The position numbers and the translations under genes are program-made. DNA of 39,785 nt from an uncultured Oscillospiraceae bacterium. Lineage in GTDB: Bacteria > Bacillota > Clostridia > Oscillospirales > Oscillospiraceae. The stretch lies in contig CAAEUZ010000096.1 of assembly GCA_900759385.1 (NCBI GenBank), positions 1 to 39,785 on the forward strand, read 5' to 3'. The notes under the pieces are model-generated. The model did no database searches. It was given only the letters and a program-made list of their open reading frames with translations, and was not told where the DNA came from. This document shows positions 31,887 through 39,659 of this stretch, one piece after another. Each line of letters begins with the position of its first letter. Position 1 is the first letter of the stretch.

Positions 31887-32477
31887 TTACGGCTGCCTTG
31901 TCTTGCGGGAGGGCCAGTCAGGCGCAGGGGGGACGGGATAATAGGTCTCGGACTCCGAGTATTTGATCAGGAATCCGAAGAGCTCCATCGTCTGCAGCAC
32001 CTCGCGCTCTCCGCGCCTGCCGCGGGCGTGGCTGATGACCAGATACTCCGTCAGGCGCTCCGCCGTCTCCAGACGGCGGCCCTTTACCACCGCGTAAACG
32101 GCGCAGGGGCCCAGACCGGGCGAGGTGAAGTGGAAGTAGGGGTTGGCCATGAAGAAGAGGTAGAGCATGTAGTCGAACTGACATTCCACATACTCCAGCG
32201 TCTCGCCGGGCAGCGGCTTTATCTTGTACGTCTGATAGTCGCTTATGGCCATCAGGACGCCCCTGAAGAGCTCGTACTCGTCGGCATTGACCGAGATGCT
32301 GCCGCGGCCGCTCTTGACAAAGATGAGCGTTGTGCTGTCGTTCTGGCGCAGCGCGGTTTCCATGGTGGCGCTCCTGGGCACGGCCTTGATGGGGCTGGAC
32401 TGTTCCTTGCCGTCATCAAAGAAGTAGTCCATGCTGGTCATGGGCTGCGTGAAGCCCCTGTTCTTTTTCCTCGGCAT
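31887..32477 (-). CDS. Stand-alone sensor-domain protein related to the neighbouring AraC regulator (no DNA-binding domain)
   Basis: A 196-residue protein. Its middle part aligns with the N-terminal sensor of the upstream AraC gene: LIFVKSGRGSISVNADEYEL against VFFVTSGEGRITINGVEFPL, then YQTYKIKPLPGETLEYVECQ against YHTYTIEPTFGSTLEFALCV. This is a cupin-like ligand domain. The remaining ~75 residues show no helix-turn-helix and no AraC signature, and the frame ends cleanly. It starts 1 bp after the AraC gene stops, so the two are translated together. I infer a partner that binds the same kind of ligand and tunes the regulator, possibly by heterodimer formation. A truncated regulator that lost its DNA-binding part is the alternative. 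Confidence 0.8.
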   Translation of the reverse strand: MPRKKNRGFTQPMTSMDYFFDDGKEQSSPIKAVPRSATMETALRQNDSTTLIFVKSGRGSISVNADEYELFRGVLMAISDYQTYKIKPLPGETLEYVECQFDYMLYLFFMANPYFHFTSPGLGPCAVYAVVKGRRLETAERLTEYLVISHARGRRGEREVLQTMELFGFLIKYSESETYYPVPPAPDWPSRKTRQP

Positions 32478-32478
32478 A

Positions 32479-33702
32479 TCACTTGCTCCTTTTCTCGTAG
32501 CGGAATTCCGTGGGCGTCATACCGTTGACGCTGCGGAACGCCCTGGTGAACACCTTGGCCGAGTTGAAGCCAACACCCATGGCAATGTCCAGCAGGGGCA
32601 GGTCGGTGTTTATAAGCATCGCCTCCGAGTGACGCACCCGGCTGAGCATGATCACGTGCCGCACGCTCATGCCGAAGAGCTCACGGAATTTGTCGCTCAG
32701 CAGCGTTTCGGAGATGTAGAGCTCGGATGCAACCTGTTTTTGCGTTATTGGCTGGGCATAGTTGAGCTGGATATAGTTCAGGGCGGAGATAATGGTCTTG
32801 TTGCCGACCATGCCGAAATAGCCATGCCCGCCCTGGAGCCGCTGGATGCGGTACTCGTTCGGCGCCATGCCCTTGTACTTCTTGAACACCCGGTAGAAGG
32901 AGGCCTCGGTGGTGAAGCCGGAATAGGAGAGCAGGTAGGAAAGGGACACGTCCTCGAAAAACATCGCCCCGGAGGCTATGTTTATGCGCATCCTGTCCAG
33001 CGACTGCTGGAAATCACGCCCGCTTATTCTGCGCAGCTCACGGTTGAGCTCGGCGGCGGTGCAGCCGAATTCGGCGGCCACGCCCTCGCTCGTGAGCTGT
33101 TCGCGGTAGTGCTCGGCAATATACAGCGTGGCGTGCCAGCCCAGGGGCATGACACTGGCGGGGTCGTGCCGCTTGGCGCGCTTGACGCAGTCATTTATGA
33201 AAAAGAAGACGATCTGTCCCAGCACTGCAACCTTAATAGTTGAACTTCCGCGGCTGTAATTGTCGTTTTCTGCTTCGAATTCGCCCAGCAGTCTTAATAT
33301 TATGTCTACCTTATCCTCTCTTATATTGATAACAGGCATGGCCTGCATGATAGCCCGTGAGACGGGGTTGGTCATGGGGCGCATGACCAGGTAGGAGGAG
33401 AGGGGATAGTCATATACGCAGAGAGCAAACTCAAGTGTGCTGCCGAAGGTTGGCTCAATCGTATAGGTGTGGTATGATTGCAGCCAGCAGAGGCTTCCCG
33501 TGCTGAGAGGGAACTCAACGCCGTTAATCGTTATGCGGCCCTCTCCGGATGTGACGAAGAACACAATGGACTCATCCTCCGATATGGGCGGCATCGGCTC
33601 TGTGATGGAAAAGTGCTGAAGGCGGAGATACTTGTCTGGGGCGACAAAAACTCCGCTTATGGGGGTTTCTGATATGCTTTTTGCGGTTGGCCAGTTCTTC
33701 AT
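32479..33702 (-). CDS. AraC-family regulator with one sensor domain and two tandem AraC DNA-binding domains
   Basis: A 407-residue protein. Residues ~1-170 are a cupin-like sensor. Residues ~189-286 form one complete AraC domain (two helix-turn-helix units, ending AMFFEDVSLSYLLSYSGFTT and FYRVFKKYKGMAPNEYR). Residues ~304-401 form a second (ITQKQVASELYISETLLSDK; LPLLDIAMGVGFNSAKVF; FTRAFRSVNGMTPTEFR). Ordinary AraC proteins have one such domain. The gene is divergent from baiB, where an AraC-family regulator (bar gene) is known in other bile-acid 7alpha-dehydroxylating Clostridia, so it probably controls the bai operon. Start ATG 33702 follows AAGGAAG. A long ~200-nt leader is predicted. Confidence 0.9.
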   Translation of the reverse strand: MKNWPTAKSISETPISGVFVAPDKYLRLQHFSITEPMPPISEDESIVFFVTSGEGRITINGVEFPLSTGSLCWLQSYHTYTIEPTFGSTLEFALCVYDYPLSSYLVMRPMTNPVSRAIMQAMPVINIREDKVDIILRLLGEFEAENDNYSRGSSTIKVAVLGQIVFFFINDCVKRAKRHDPASVMPLGWHATLYIAEHYREQLTSEGVAAEFGCTAAELNRELRRISGRDFQQSLDRMRINIASGAMFFEDVSLSYLLSYSGFTTEASFYRVFKKYKGMAPNEYRIQRLQGGHGYFGMVGNKTIISALNYIQLNYAQPITQKQVASELYISETLLSDKFRELFGMSVRHVIMLSRVRHSEAMLINTDLPLLDIAMGVGFNSAKVFTRAFRSVNGMTPTEFRYEKRSK

Positions 33703-33908
33703 TCTGCACTTCCTTCTGCCAGGTGAAAACTACAAATTAATTCCAGCACGGCTAAGCGGGACGGCCCCATTGATTTGCCGCGCGAGACAGAGCTTATACG
33801 GGCAAATCGGCGGATACTGTCCGTAATGCTTGTTATTAGTAACACAATCGAAAAAGTTTCATTCCTGTAATTGCCGAATTCACAATTTGCGTATGCTTAC
33901 CTGATAGT

Positions 33909-33937
33909 ATTTAAGCAGTTTTTGTCCTCTTTGTCAA
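33909..33937 (-). promoter_or_regulatory. Promoter of the AraC/sensor regulator pair
   Basis: Minus strand TTGACA (plus 33932-33937), 17 bp, TTAAAT (plus 33909-33914). The start would be near 33902, giving a leader of ~200 nt to the ATG at 33702. Confidence 0.6.
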
Positions 33938-33982
33938 TAATTAATCAGCATTTTTGGAGCCGCTGAATGGAGAATTATTGCC
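33933..33982. promoter_or_regulatory. Inverted repeat joining the -35 regions of the divergent bai promoters
   Basis: GTCAATAATT (33933-33942) and AATTATTGCC (33973-33982) are reverse complements at 9 of 10 positions, with centres 40 bp apart. Each arm overlaps the -35 of one promoter. The spacing is about four helical turns, so one regulator could contact both arms from one face of the helix. Confidence 0.5.
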
Positions 33983-34007
33983 CACTTATGTTCCCGCATT
34001 TTATATT
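33978..34007 (+). promoter_or_regulatory. Promoter of the bai operon
   Basis: TTGCCC (33978-33983), then TTATAT after 17 bp or TATATT after 18 bp (34001-34007). The weak -35 suits an activator-dependent promoter. The rest of the 394-bp AT-rich gap 33703-34096 shows no further gene; line 33841-33900 counts about 35% GC by hand. Confidence 0.5.
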
Positions 34008-34042
34008 TAAATGCGTTAATCTTTTAGCAAGAAAGGGAGCAT

Positions 34043-34067
34043 CCTGTAAGAATGTGCCGCTTACGGG
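34043..34067 (+). other. Hairpin in the baiB leader
   Basis: CCTGTAAG-AATGTGCCG-CTTACGGG, 8-bp stem with one G-U pair, ending 13 nt before the ribosome site of baiB. Confidence 0.4.
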
Positions 34068-34089
34068 TATGGATGATTTGGGAGGTTTG

Positions 34090-34119
34090 ATGAATAATGG
34101 CTGTAAATGTCCGTCTTAA
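34090..34119 (+). CDS. Possible 9-codon upstream ORF overlapping the baiB start
   Basis: GGGAGG (34080-34085) lies only 4 nt from an ATG at 34090 that opens the frame MNNGCKCPS and stops at 34117-34119, inside baiB. The baiB ATG at 34097 is 11 nt from the same ribosome site. Both spacings are off-optimum, so the short frame may compete with baiB translation, or be meaningless. Confidence 0.2.
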   Translation: MNNGCKCPS

Positions 34120-35623
34120 CAGATATAACCTCGGCGCTGGAGATTTTGTCACTCCGGGCATGCAGCTGCATTATGTGGCTGAGGCAAAGCCTGATGAGCC
34201 GGCAGTTATACGCATTCACAGCGACGGCAGCGAGGAGCGGATAAGCTGGAGCGAGCTCGACAAGCTGACAAATCAGATGGCGTGGATGCTGATGGACAAG
34301 GGGGTACGTCCTGACAGCACCGTGCTGGTATCATATCCCAATTCTATTGAGCACATATGCGCCAACTATGCCATATGGAAGACGGGCGCCTGCTATATGC
34401 CGGTTTCGTGCCGCACCTCTGCCGAAGAACTCCTGGAACTGCAGACCCTGCTGTCTCCCGCGGCGGCACTCACTGATATAGATGTAGACGAGAAGGTGTT
34501 CAAGTGCGGCATGGATGAGCTGCGCGAGGCCTGCTCCGGTTATCCCGAGGACATGACGCCCGACGTCATATCCAATCCCAACATCATAAACGCCTCCGGC
34601 GGCTCGACGGGAAAGCCCAAGCTCATCAGGCAGAAGATTCCCTGCGGCCACAGCGACGGTTCGCTGAAATCCTGGTTTGATGTCAGCGGCATGGACTTTG
34701 ACCAGATCCAGCTCCTGGCCGGGCCGCTGTTCCACGGCGCGCCCCATATAGCCGCCATGAACGGACTCTTCACCGGCGGGACCCTGATACTGCCGCCGAG
34801 CCTGTGCCCGGATATTCTGGTGGAGTGCGTTGAAAAATACAAGGTGCAGTTCATACAGACGGTGCCGACCCTGATGCACAGGATCATAAAGATGGCCGGG
34901 CTGAAGAAAGAGAGCTTCGCCTCGCTGCAGGCACTCTGCCACACCGGCGGAGTATGTTCCGAGTGGCTCAAGCGCGCCTGGCTGGAAATCCTGCCCCCGG
35001 AAAAGATATATGAGATGTATTCGATGACCGAGGTCATCGGCATGTGCGCCATACGCGGTGACGAGTGGCTCAGGCATCCCGGAAGCGTGGGGCTGCCCCA
35101 GTACGGGAGCAAGATCTCCATCCGCGACTGCGACGGGAAGGAGCTCGGGCCCTACGAGGTCGGCAACATATATATGTCGCCCCCGGCCGGATTCTTCTAT
35201 ACCGAATACATAAACGAAAGGCCGCTCAACACGCTCGACGACAACTTCCGCAGCGTGGGAGACATGGGCTATGTGGACAGCGAGGGCTACCTCTACTTCG
35301 CGGACAGGCGCAGCGACATGATAGTGACCGGCGGCGAGAACGTGTTCGCCGCGGAGGTGGAAAACGCCATGCTGCGCGACCCGCACGTGCTGGACGCGGT
35401 GGTCGTGGGCATACCGGACGCTGAGTGGGGCCGCAGGCTCCACGCGGTGCTGGAGACCGACGGACAGATAGACGCGGCGGAGCTCAAGAGCTTCCTCAAG
35501 CAGTTCCTGCTGCCCTACAAGATACCGAAGACCTATGAATTTGTAAAGCGCATAAAGCGCAAGGAAAACGGCAAGATCGCAAGGGACGAGGTCCTGAACG
35601 ACTGCATTGCACGAGGCGTATAA
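34097..35623 (+). CDS. baiB: Bile acid:CoA ligase
   Basis: ATP-dependent ligase that activates cholate or chenodeoxycholate to the CoA thioester, first step of bile-acid 7alpha-dehydroxylation. The 508-residue protein has the AMP-binding family core: ASGGSTGKPKLIRQ (phosphate loop), LFHGAPH, MYSMTE, FRSVGDMGYVDSEGYLYFADR, TGGENVFAAEVE and the C-terminal lysine region KRKENGKIARDEV. Features that fit my memory of BaiB from Clostridium scindens rather than general fatty-acyl ligases are YNLGAGDFVTPGMQLHYV, GPLFHGAPHIAAMNGLF, ALCHTGGVCSEWLK and the final DCIARG. First gene of the bai operon, divergent from the AraC regulator. Confidence 0.93.
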   Translation: MAVNVRLNRYNLGAGDFVTPGMQLHYVAEAKPDEPAVIRIHSDGSEERISWSELDKLTNQMAWMLMDKGVRPDSTVLVSYPNSIEHICANYAIWKTGACYMPVSCRTSAEELLELQTLLSPAAALTDIDVDEKVFKCGMDELREACSGYPEDMTPDVISNPNIINASGGSTGKPKLIRQKIPCGHSDGSLKSWFDVSGMDFDQIQLLAGPLFHGAPHIAAMNGLFTGGTLILPPSLCPDILVECVEKYKVQFIQTVPTLMHRIIKMAGLKKESFASLQALCHTGGVCSEWLKRAWLEILPPEKIYEMYSMTEVIGMCAIRGDEWLRHPGSVGLPQYGSKISIRDCDGKELGPYEVGNIYMSPPAGFFYTEYINERPLNTLDDNFRSVGDMGYVDSEGYLYFADRRSDMIVTGGENVFAAEVENAMLRDPHVLDAVVVGIPDAEWGRRLHAVLETDGQIDAAELKSFLKQFLLPYKIPKTYEFVKRIKRKENGKIARDEVLNDCIARGV

Positions 35624-35693
35624 GCCCGGTAGCCAATCCGACCGGAAACCAAATATAGCTTTATCTCAAAATCTATTAAAAGGAGAGAGTCAA

Positions 35694-37610
35694 GTGAGCT
35701 ACGATGCGCTGTTCAGTCCTATCAAAATCCGCGGACTGGAACTGAAGAACAGGGTGATCCTGCCCGGCATGAACACAAAGATGGTTCGCAATAAGCACGA
35801 GATAGGTGAGGACATGATCGCCTACCATGTCGCCAAAGCCAAGTCCGGCTGCGCCCTCAACATTTTCGAGGTCGCCGCTGTCTGTCCGGAGCCTCACGCT
35901 TACATGTACATGGGACTCTATACCGATAAGGACGTTGAGGAGCTCAGGAAGCTCACCGACGCCGTGCACGCCGTCGGCGGCAGGATGGGAATTCAGCTCT
36001 GGCACGGCGGCTTCACGCCCCAGTTCTTCTTTGACGAGACCAACAAGCTCGAGACCCCCGATACTCTCACCGCGGAGCGCCTGCAGGAGATAGAAAAGCA
36101 GTTCGGCCAGGCCGCCAAGCGCGCCGTTGACGCCGGGTTTGACGTCGTTGAGCTGCACGCCGGCCACAGCTATCTGCCCCATGAGATGCTCAGCCCCGGC
36201 ACTAACCACCGCACCGACGAGTACGGCGGAAGCTTTGAGAACCGCTGCCGCTTTGTCTGGAACTCCATCAAGGAGATCCGCGCCAACATACCCGACACCA
36301 TGCCTCTGTTCATGCGCTGCGACGCTGTCGATGAGCTCATGCCCGAGGTCATGAGCGAGCAGGAGATCGTGGACTTCATCAACCGCAGCGCCGAGCTGGG
36401 CGTTGACGCCGTTGACCTCTCCCGCGGCAACTCCTTGAGCTTCGCCACCGTGTACGAAGTCCCGCCCTACCTGCTGGAGCCCGGCTTCAACATGGAGAAT
36501 ATAGCCAAAATCAAGAACCAGATCAGCATCCCCGTCATGGGCGTCGGCCGTGTAAATACCCCCGACCTCGCCGACAGGCTGATTGCCGAGGGCAAGGTGG
36601 ACATGGTCGGCGTAGGCCGCGGCCAGATCACCGATCCCCAGTGGGTCAGGAAGGCTCAGGAGGGCCACCCCGAGCTCATCCGCAAGTGCATTGGTTGCGA
36701 CCAGGGCTGCTATGACGCGGTCATCGATCCCCGCTTCAAGACCATTACCTGCACCCGCAACCCGCTGGCCTGCCTGGAGTACAAGGGCCTGCAGAAGACC
36801 GACAGCCCCAAGAAGGTCATGATTATCGGCGGCGGCATGGGCGGCATGATGGCGGCCGAGCTGCTCAAGACCCGCGGCCACGAGCCCGTCATCTACGAGG
36901 CCTCCGACAAGCTGGGCGGCCAGTTCCTGCTCGCCGGCGTCGCGCCCCAGAAGCAGGAGATGACCGCTGCCGCCGAGTGGGAGGTCGCTGAGGTCGAGCG
37001 CATGGGCATCGAGGTCCACCTGAACACCCCCGTCACCGCCGAGCTCGTCGCCGAGGTCAAGCCCGACGAGGTCATCGTGGCCGTCGGCTCCGACTACGCC
37101 GCTCCCGCCATCCCCGGCGCCGAGACCGCCTATCACCAGTACCAGGTGCTGACCGGCGAGGTCAAGCTCTCCGGCAACGTCTGCGTGGTCGGCTGCGGCA
37201 GCGTCGGCAGCGAGGTGGCCATGATGCTCGCCGCTCAGGGCTGCAAGGTCACCGCAATGGAGAAGAAGGGTGTCGGCAACGACCTCACCATGCTGCGCAA
37301 GATGTTCCTCAAGCCCCAGCTCAAGGGCTACGGCATCACCGGCATGGGCGGCACGACCGTCCTCGGCATCGAGAACGGCAAGACCGTGCACTATGTAATC
37401 ACCGACCGCAAGACCAAGGAGACCACCCAGGGCAGCGCCGACTTCGACGCCGTGGTCATCTGCATGGGCATCACCGCCCGCGGCAGCGAGGAACTGCAGG
37501 CCAAGTGCGCCGAGCTGAGCATCCCCTGCCACGTCATCGGCGACGCCAAGCAGGCCCGCACCGCCCTCTGGGCCACCCGCGAGGCCGCCGAGGTCGCGCT
37601 GGCCATCTGA
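35694..37610 (+). CDS. baiCD: NAD(H)-dependent 3-oxo-Delta4-cholenoyl-CoA oxidoreductase, 7alpha-hydroxy type
   Basis: Flavin/iron-sulfur oxidoreductase of the old-yellow/2,4-dienoyl-CoA-reductase family (638 residues). In the bai pathway it oxidises 3-oxo-bile-acyl-CoA to the Delta4 form and can reverse this late in the pathway. Residues ~1-325 are the FMN barrel (FSPIKIRGLELKNRVILPGM; FHAGHSYLPHE-like LHAGHSYLPHEMLSPG). The [4Fe-4S] cluster is Cys332, 335, 339 and 353 (CIGCDQGCYDAV). Rossmann motifs IIGGGMGGMMAAELL (~378) and VVGCGSVGSEVAMMLA bind FAD and NADH. Start is GTG 35694 after AAAGGAGAG; an in-frame ATG at 35607 overlaps baiB and adds unrelated residues. The N-terminal 60 residues resemble C. 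scindens BaiCD closely. Confidence 0.93.
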   Translation: MSYDALFSPIKIRGLELKNRVILPGMNTKMVRNKHEIGEDMIAYHVAKAKSGCALNIFEVAAVCPEPHAYMYMGLYTDKDVEELRKLTDAVHAVGGRMGIQLWHGGFTPQFFFDETNKLETPDTLTAERLQEIEKQFGQAAKRAVDAGFDVVELHAGHSYLPHEMLSPGTNHRTDEYGGSFENRCRFVWNSIKEIRANIPDTMPLFMRCDAVDELMPEVMSEQEIVDFINRSAELGVDAVDLSRGNSLSFATVYEVPPYLLEPGFNMENIAKIKNQISIPVMGVGRVNTPDLADRLIAEGKVDMVGVGRGQITDPQWVRKAQEGHPELIRKCIGCDQGCYDAVIDPRFKTITCTRNPLACLEYKGLQKTDSPKKVMIIGGGMGGMMAAELLKTRGHEPVIYEASDKLGGQFLLAGVAPQKQEMTAAAEWEVAEVERMGIEVHLNTPVTAELVAEVKPDEVIVAVGSDYAAPAIPGAETAYHQYQVLTGEVKLSGNVCVVGCGSVGSEVAMMLAAQGCKVTAMEKKGVGNDLTMLRKMFLKPQLKGYGITGMGGTTVLGIENGKTVHYVITDRKTKETTQGSADFDAVVICMGITARGSEELQAKCAELSIPCHVIGDAKQARTALWATREAAEVALAI

Positions 37611-37658
37611 GCGGCCCGAAATAGAATTAAGAAAATTTGATTTGAATTGGAGACTTCA

Positions 37659-39572
37659 ATGCGTTTCGAAAAACTTTTCACACCTATAAAGCTGCGCGGA
37701 CTGGAGCTCAAGAACCGCGTGCTCATGCCCGGAATGGACACCAAGCTTGCGCACGACAGCATCGGCGAGGAGGTAATAGCCTACCACCTCGCCCGCGTCC
37801 GGGGCGGCTGTGCTCTCAACCTGTTTGAGTGCACGGCGGTGCATATCACCTCCCGTTCCAGGATGAATTTCGGCCTTTACACCGAGGAGCAGCGCGACGA
37901 GTTCAAGAAGCTCACCAGCGCTGTCCACGAGGCCGGCGGCAGGATAGGCGTTCAGCTGCTCCACTGCGGCTTCGTCTACCGCCCCTTCCTGTACGAGGGC
38001 GTCCGTTGCCTGGATGTCAACAACATGACCCAGGAGGACATCGATGAGATAGTCGCCGCCTTCGGCAGGAGCGCCAGGCTGGCCGTCGAGGCCGGGTTCG
38101 ACACCGTTGAGTTCCACGCCGCGCACACCTATCTGGCACATGAGTTCCTCTCCGCCGCCATCAACCGCCGCACGGACGGCTACGGCGGAAGCCTGGAGAA
38201 CCGGGCCCGCTTCGCCCTCGAGTGTATCCGCGAGATGCGCAGGAACATGCCCGAGGATATGCCCCTGCTCATGCGCGTGGACGTGCATGACGACTACCTT
38301 GAGAACGGGCTTACCGTTGATGATGTGGCCGCTTTTGTAAACATGGCGGCTGACGCCGGCGTCGACCTCGCTGACGTGTCCCGCGGTAACATCCTCTCTT
38401 TCGCTAACGTGTATGAGGTTCCGCCCATCAATCTGCCCAAGGGGCTCAACATTGAGCTCATCGGCGAGCTGAAGAGCAAAGTAAAGATCCCTGTCGCCAC
38501 CGTGGGCCGTATTGTCGAACCCGAGATGGCCGAGAAGGCCCTCGAGGAGGGCAAGGCCGATATGGTCGCAATAGGGCGCGCCCAGATAGCCGATCCCGAC
38601 TGGTGCGTAAAAGCCATGCGCGGCGAGAGCGACAAGATAGTCAAGTGCATAGGCTGCCTTCAGGGCTGCTATGACGCCGTCACACTGCCCGACCGCGAGA
38701 CCATCACCTGCCTGCGCAACCCAATGTGCGCCCGCGAGAGCAGGCCCGTACCCGTGGCCAGGCGCACCCTGCGCGTCATGGTCGTGGGCGGCGGCATGGG
38801 CGGCCTGGTAACGGCCCGTTATCTCAAGCAGTTCGGCCACGAGCCGGAGATATATGAGATGACCGACTCTCTGGGCGGACAGTTTGTCCTGGCCGGCAAG
38901 GCCCCCCACAAGGAGGAAATAGGCGAAGCCGTGGACTGGGAGATCGCGGCTGTCAAGGCCCTGGGGATCCCCGTCCACATGAAGACCACTGTTACGCCCG
39001 AGCTCATCGCCGAGGTCAAGCCCGACGCGGTCATCTGCGCCATCGGCGCCACCCCGCTCATCCCGCCCATCAAGGGCCACGAGCTCTCCCACGTCTGCAA
39101 CGCCCACGAGGTGCTCTCCGGCGAAGTCACTCCCACCGGCAACGTCGTCGTCATCGGCGGCGCCAGCGTCGGCGTCGAGGTCGCCGAGTACCTGGCCGAG
39201 CGCGGAGCCAGGGTCAGCATCATCGAGATGCGCAACAAGCCCGGCATCGGCTACGGCCCGCTGCGCCGCAAGTTTGTAAAGAAGAACCTCTTCGAGTACG
39301 GCATCAACTTCATCTCCGAGGCCCAGTGCAAGGAGATACTTCCCGACAGCGTGCTGTACGTGAAAAATGAAAAAACGGAGTCCGTCAAGTGCGACGCCGC
39401 GGTCATATCCGTCGGCTCCCGCAGCCGCGACAGCGGCGAGATAGTCCGCGCCTGCTCCAACCTGGGCATCTTCTGCCGGGTGATAGGCGATGCCAAGGCG
39501 GTCGGGAATGCGCTTGACGCCACCACCACAGGCATGGACGCCATCTACGACCTGCTCGGGGAGAACGCCTGA
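37659..39572 (+). CDS. baiH: Second bai NADH:flavin oxidoreductase, BaiH type
   Basis: Paralogue of the preceding gene (637 residues) with the same plan: FMN barrel starting FTPIKLRGLELKNRVLMPGMDTK, [4Fe-4S] cysteines 330, 333, 337 and 351 (CIGCLQGCYDAV), then VVGGGMGGLVTARYL (~376) and VIGGASVGVEVAEYL for FAD and NADH. BaiH acts on 7beta-hydroxy/Delta4 intermediates and in reconstituted pathways reduces the Delta6 bond. I name it BaiH because a second OYE-type enzyme beside BaiCD in a bai operon is BaiH in known strains; sequence alone would also allow a BaiCD-like duplicate. Start ATG 37659 after TTGGAG; an upstream TTG at 37647 overlaps that site. It directly follows baiCD instead of lying after baiG. 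Confidence 0.82.
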   Translation: MRFEKLFTPIKLRGLELKNRVLMPGMDTKLAHDSIGEEVIAYHLARVRGGCALNLFECTAVHITSRSRMNFGLYTEEQRDEFKKLTSAVHEAGGRIGVQLLHCGFVYRPFLYEGVRCLDVNNMTQEDIDEIVAAFGRSARLAVEAGFDTVEFHAAHTYLAHEFLSAAINRRTDGYGGSLENRARFALECIREMRRNMPEDMPLLMRVDVHDDYLENGLTVDDVAAFVNMAADAGVDLADVSRGNILSFANVYEVPPINLPKGLNIELIGELKSKVKIPVATVGRIVEPEMAEKALEEGKADMVAIGRAQIADPDWCVKAMRGESDKIVKCIGCLQGCYDAVTLPDRETITCLRNPMCARESRPVPVARRTLRVMVVGGGMGGLVTARYLKQFGHEPEIYEMTDSLGGQFVLAGKAPHKEEIGEAVDWEIAAVKALGIPVHMKTTVTPELIAEVKPDAVICAIGATPLIPPIKGHELSHVCNAHEVLSGEVTPTGNVVVIGGASVGVEVAEYLAERGARVSIIEMRNKPGIGYGPLRRKFVKKNLFEYGINFISEAQCKEILPDSVLYVKNEKTESVKCDAAVISVGSRSRDSGEIVRACSNLGIFCRVIGDAKAVGNALDATTTGMDAIYDLLGENA

Positions 39573-39595
39573 GCGGACAACCCACCAAAACACAA

Positions 39596-39637
39596 GGCTG
39601 CGCCGGGGCTGCCGGCTCCGGCGCAGCCAGTATTTTT
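39596..39637 (+). terminator. Terminator-like hairpin between baiH and baiE
   Basis: GGCTGCGCCGG (39596-39606), 11-nt loop, CCGGCGCAGCC (39618-39628), then AGTATTTTTAGA. The 11-bp GC stem plus T-run has the form of an intrinsic terminator. baiE starts only 22 bp later without room for a separate promoter, so it is either a partial terminator or an attenuator. Confidence 0.7.
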
Positions 39638-39659
39638 AGAATCAAATGGAGGTACAGTC

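Noticed and set aside
35607..35693. N-terminal extension of baiCD from an upstream ATG
   Set aside because: It overlaps baiB, lies before the ribosome site, and adds residues with no family resemblance.
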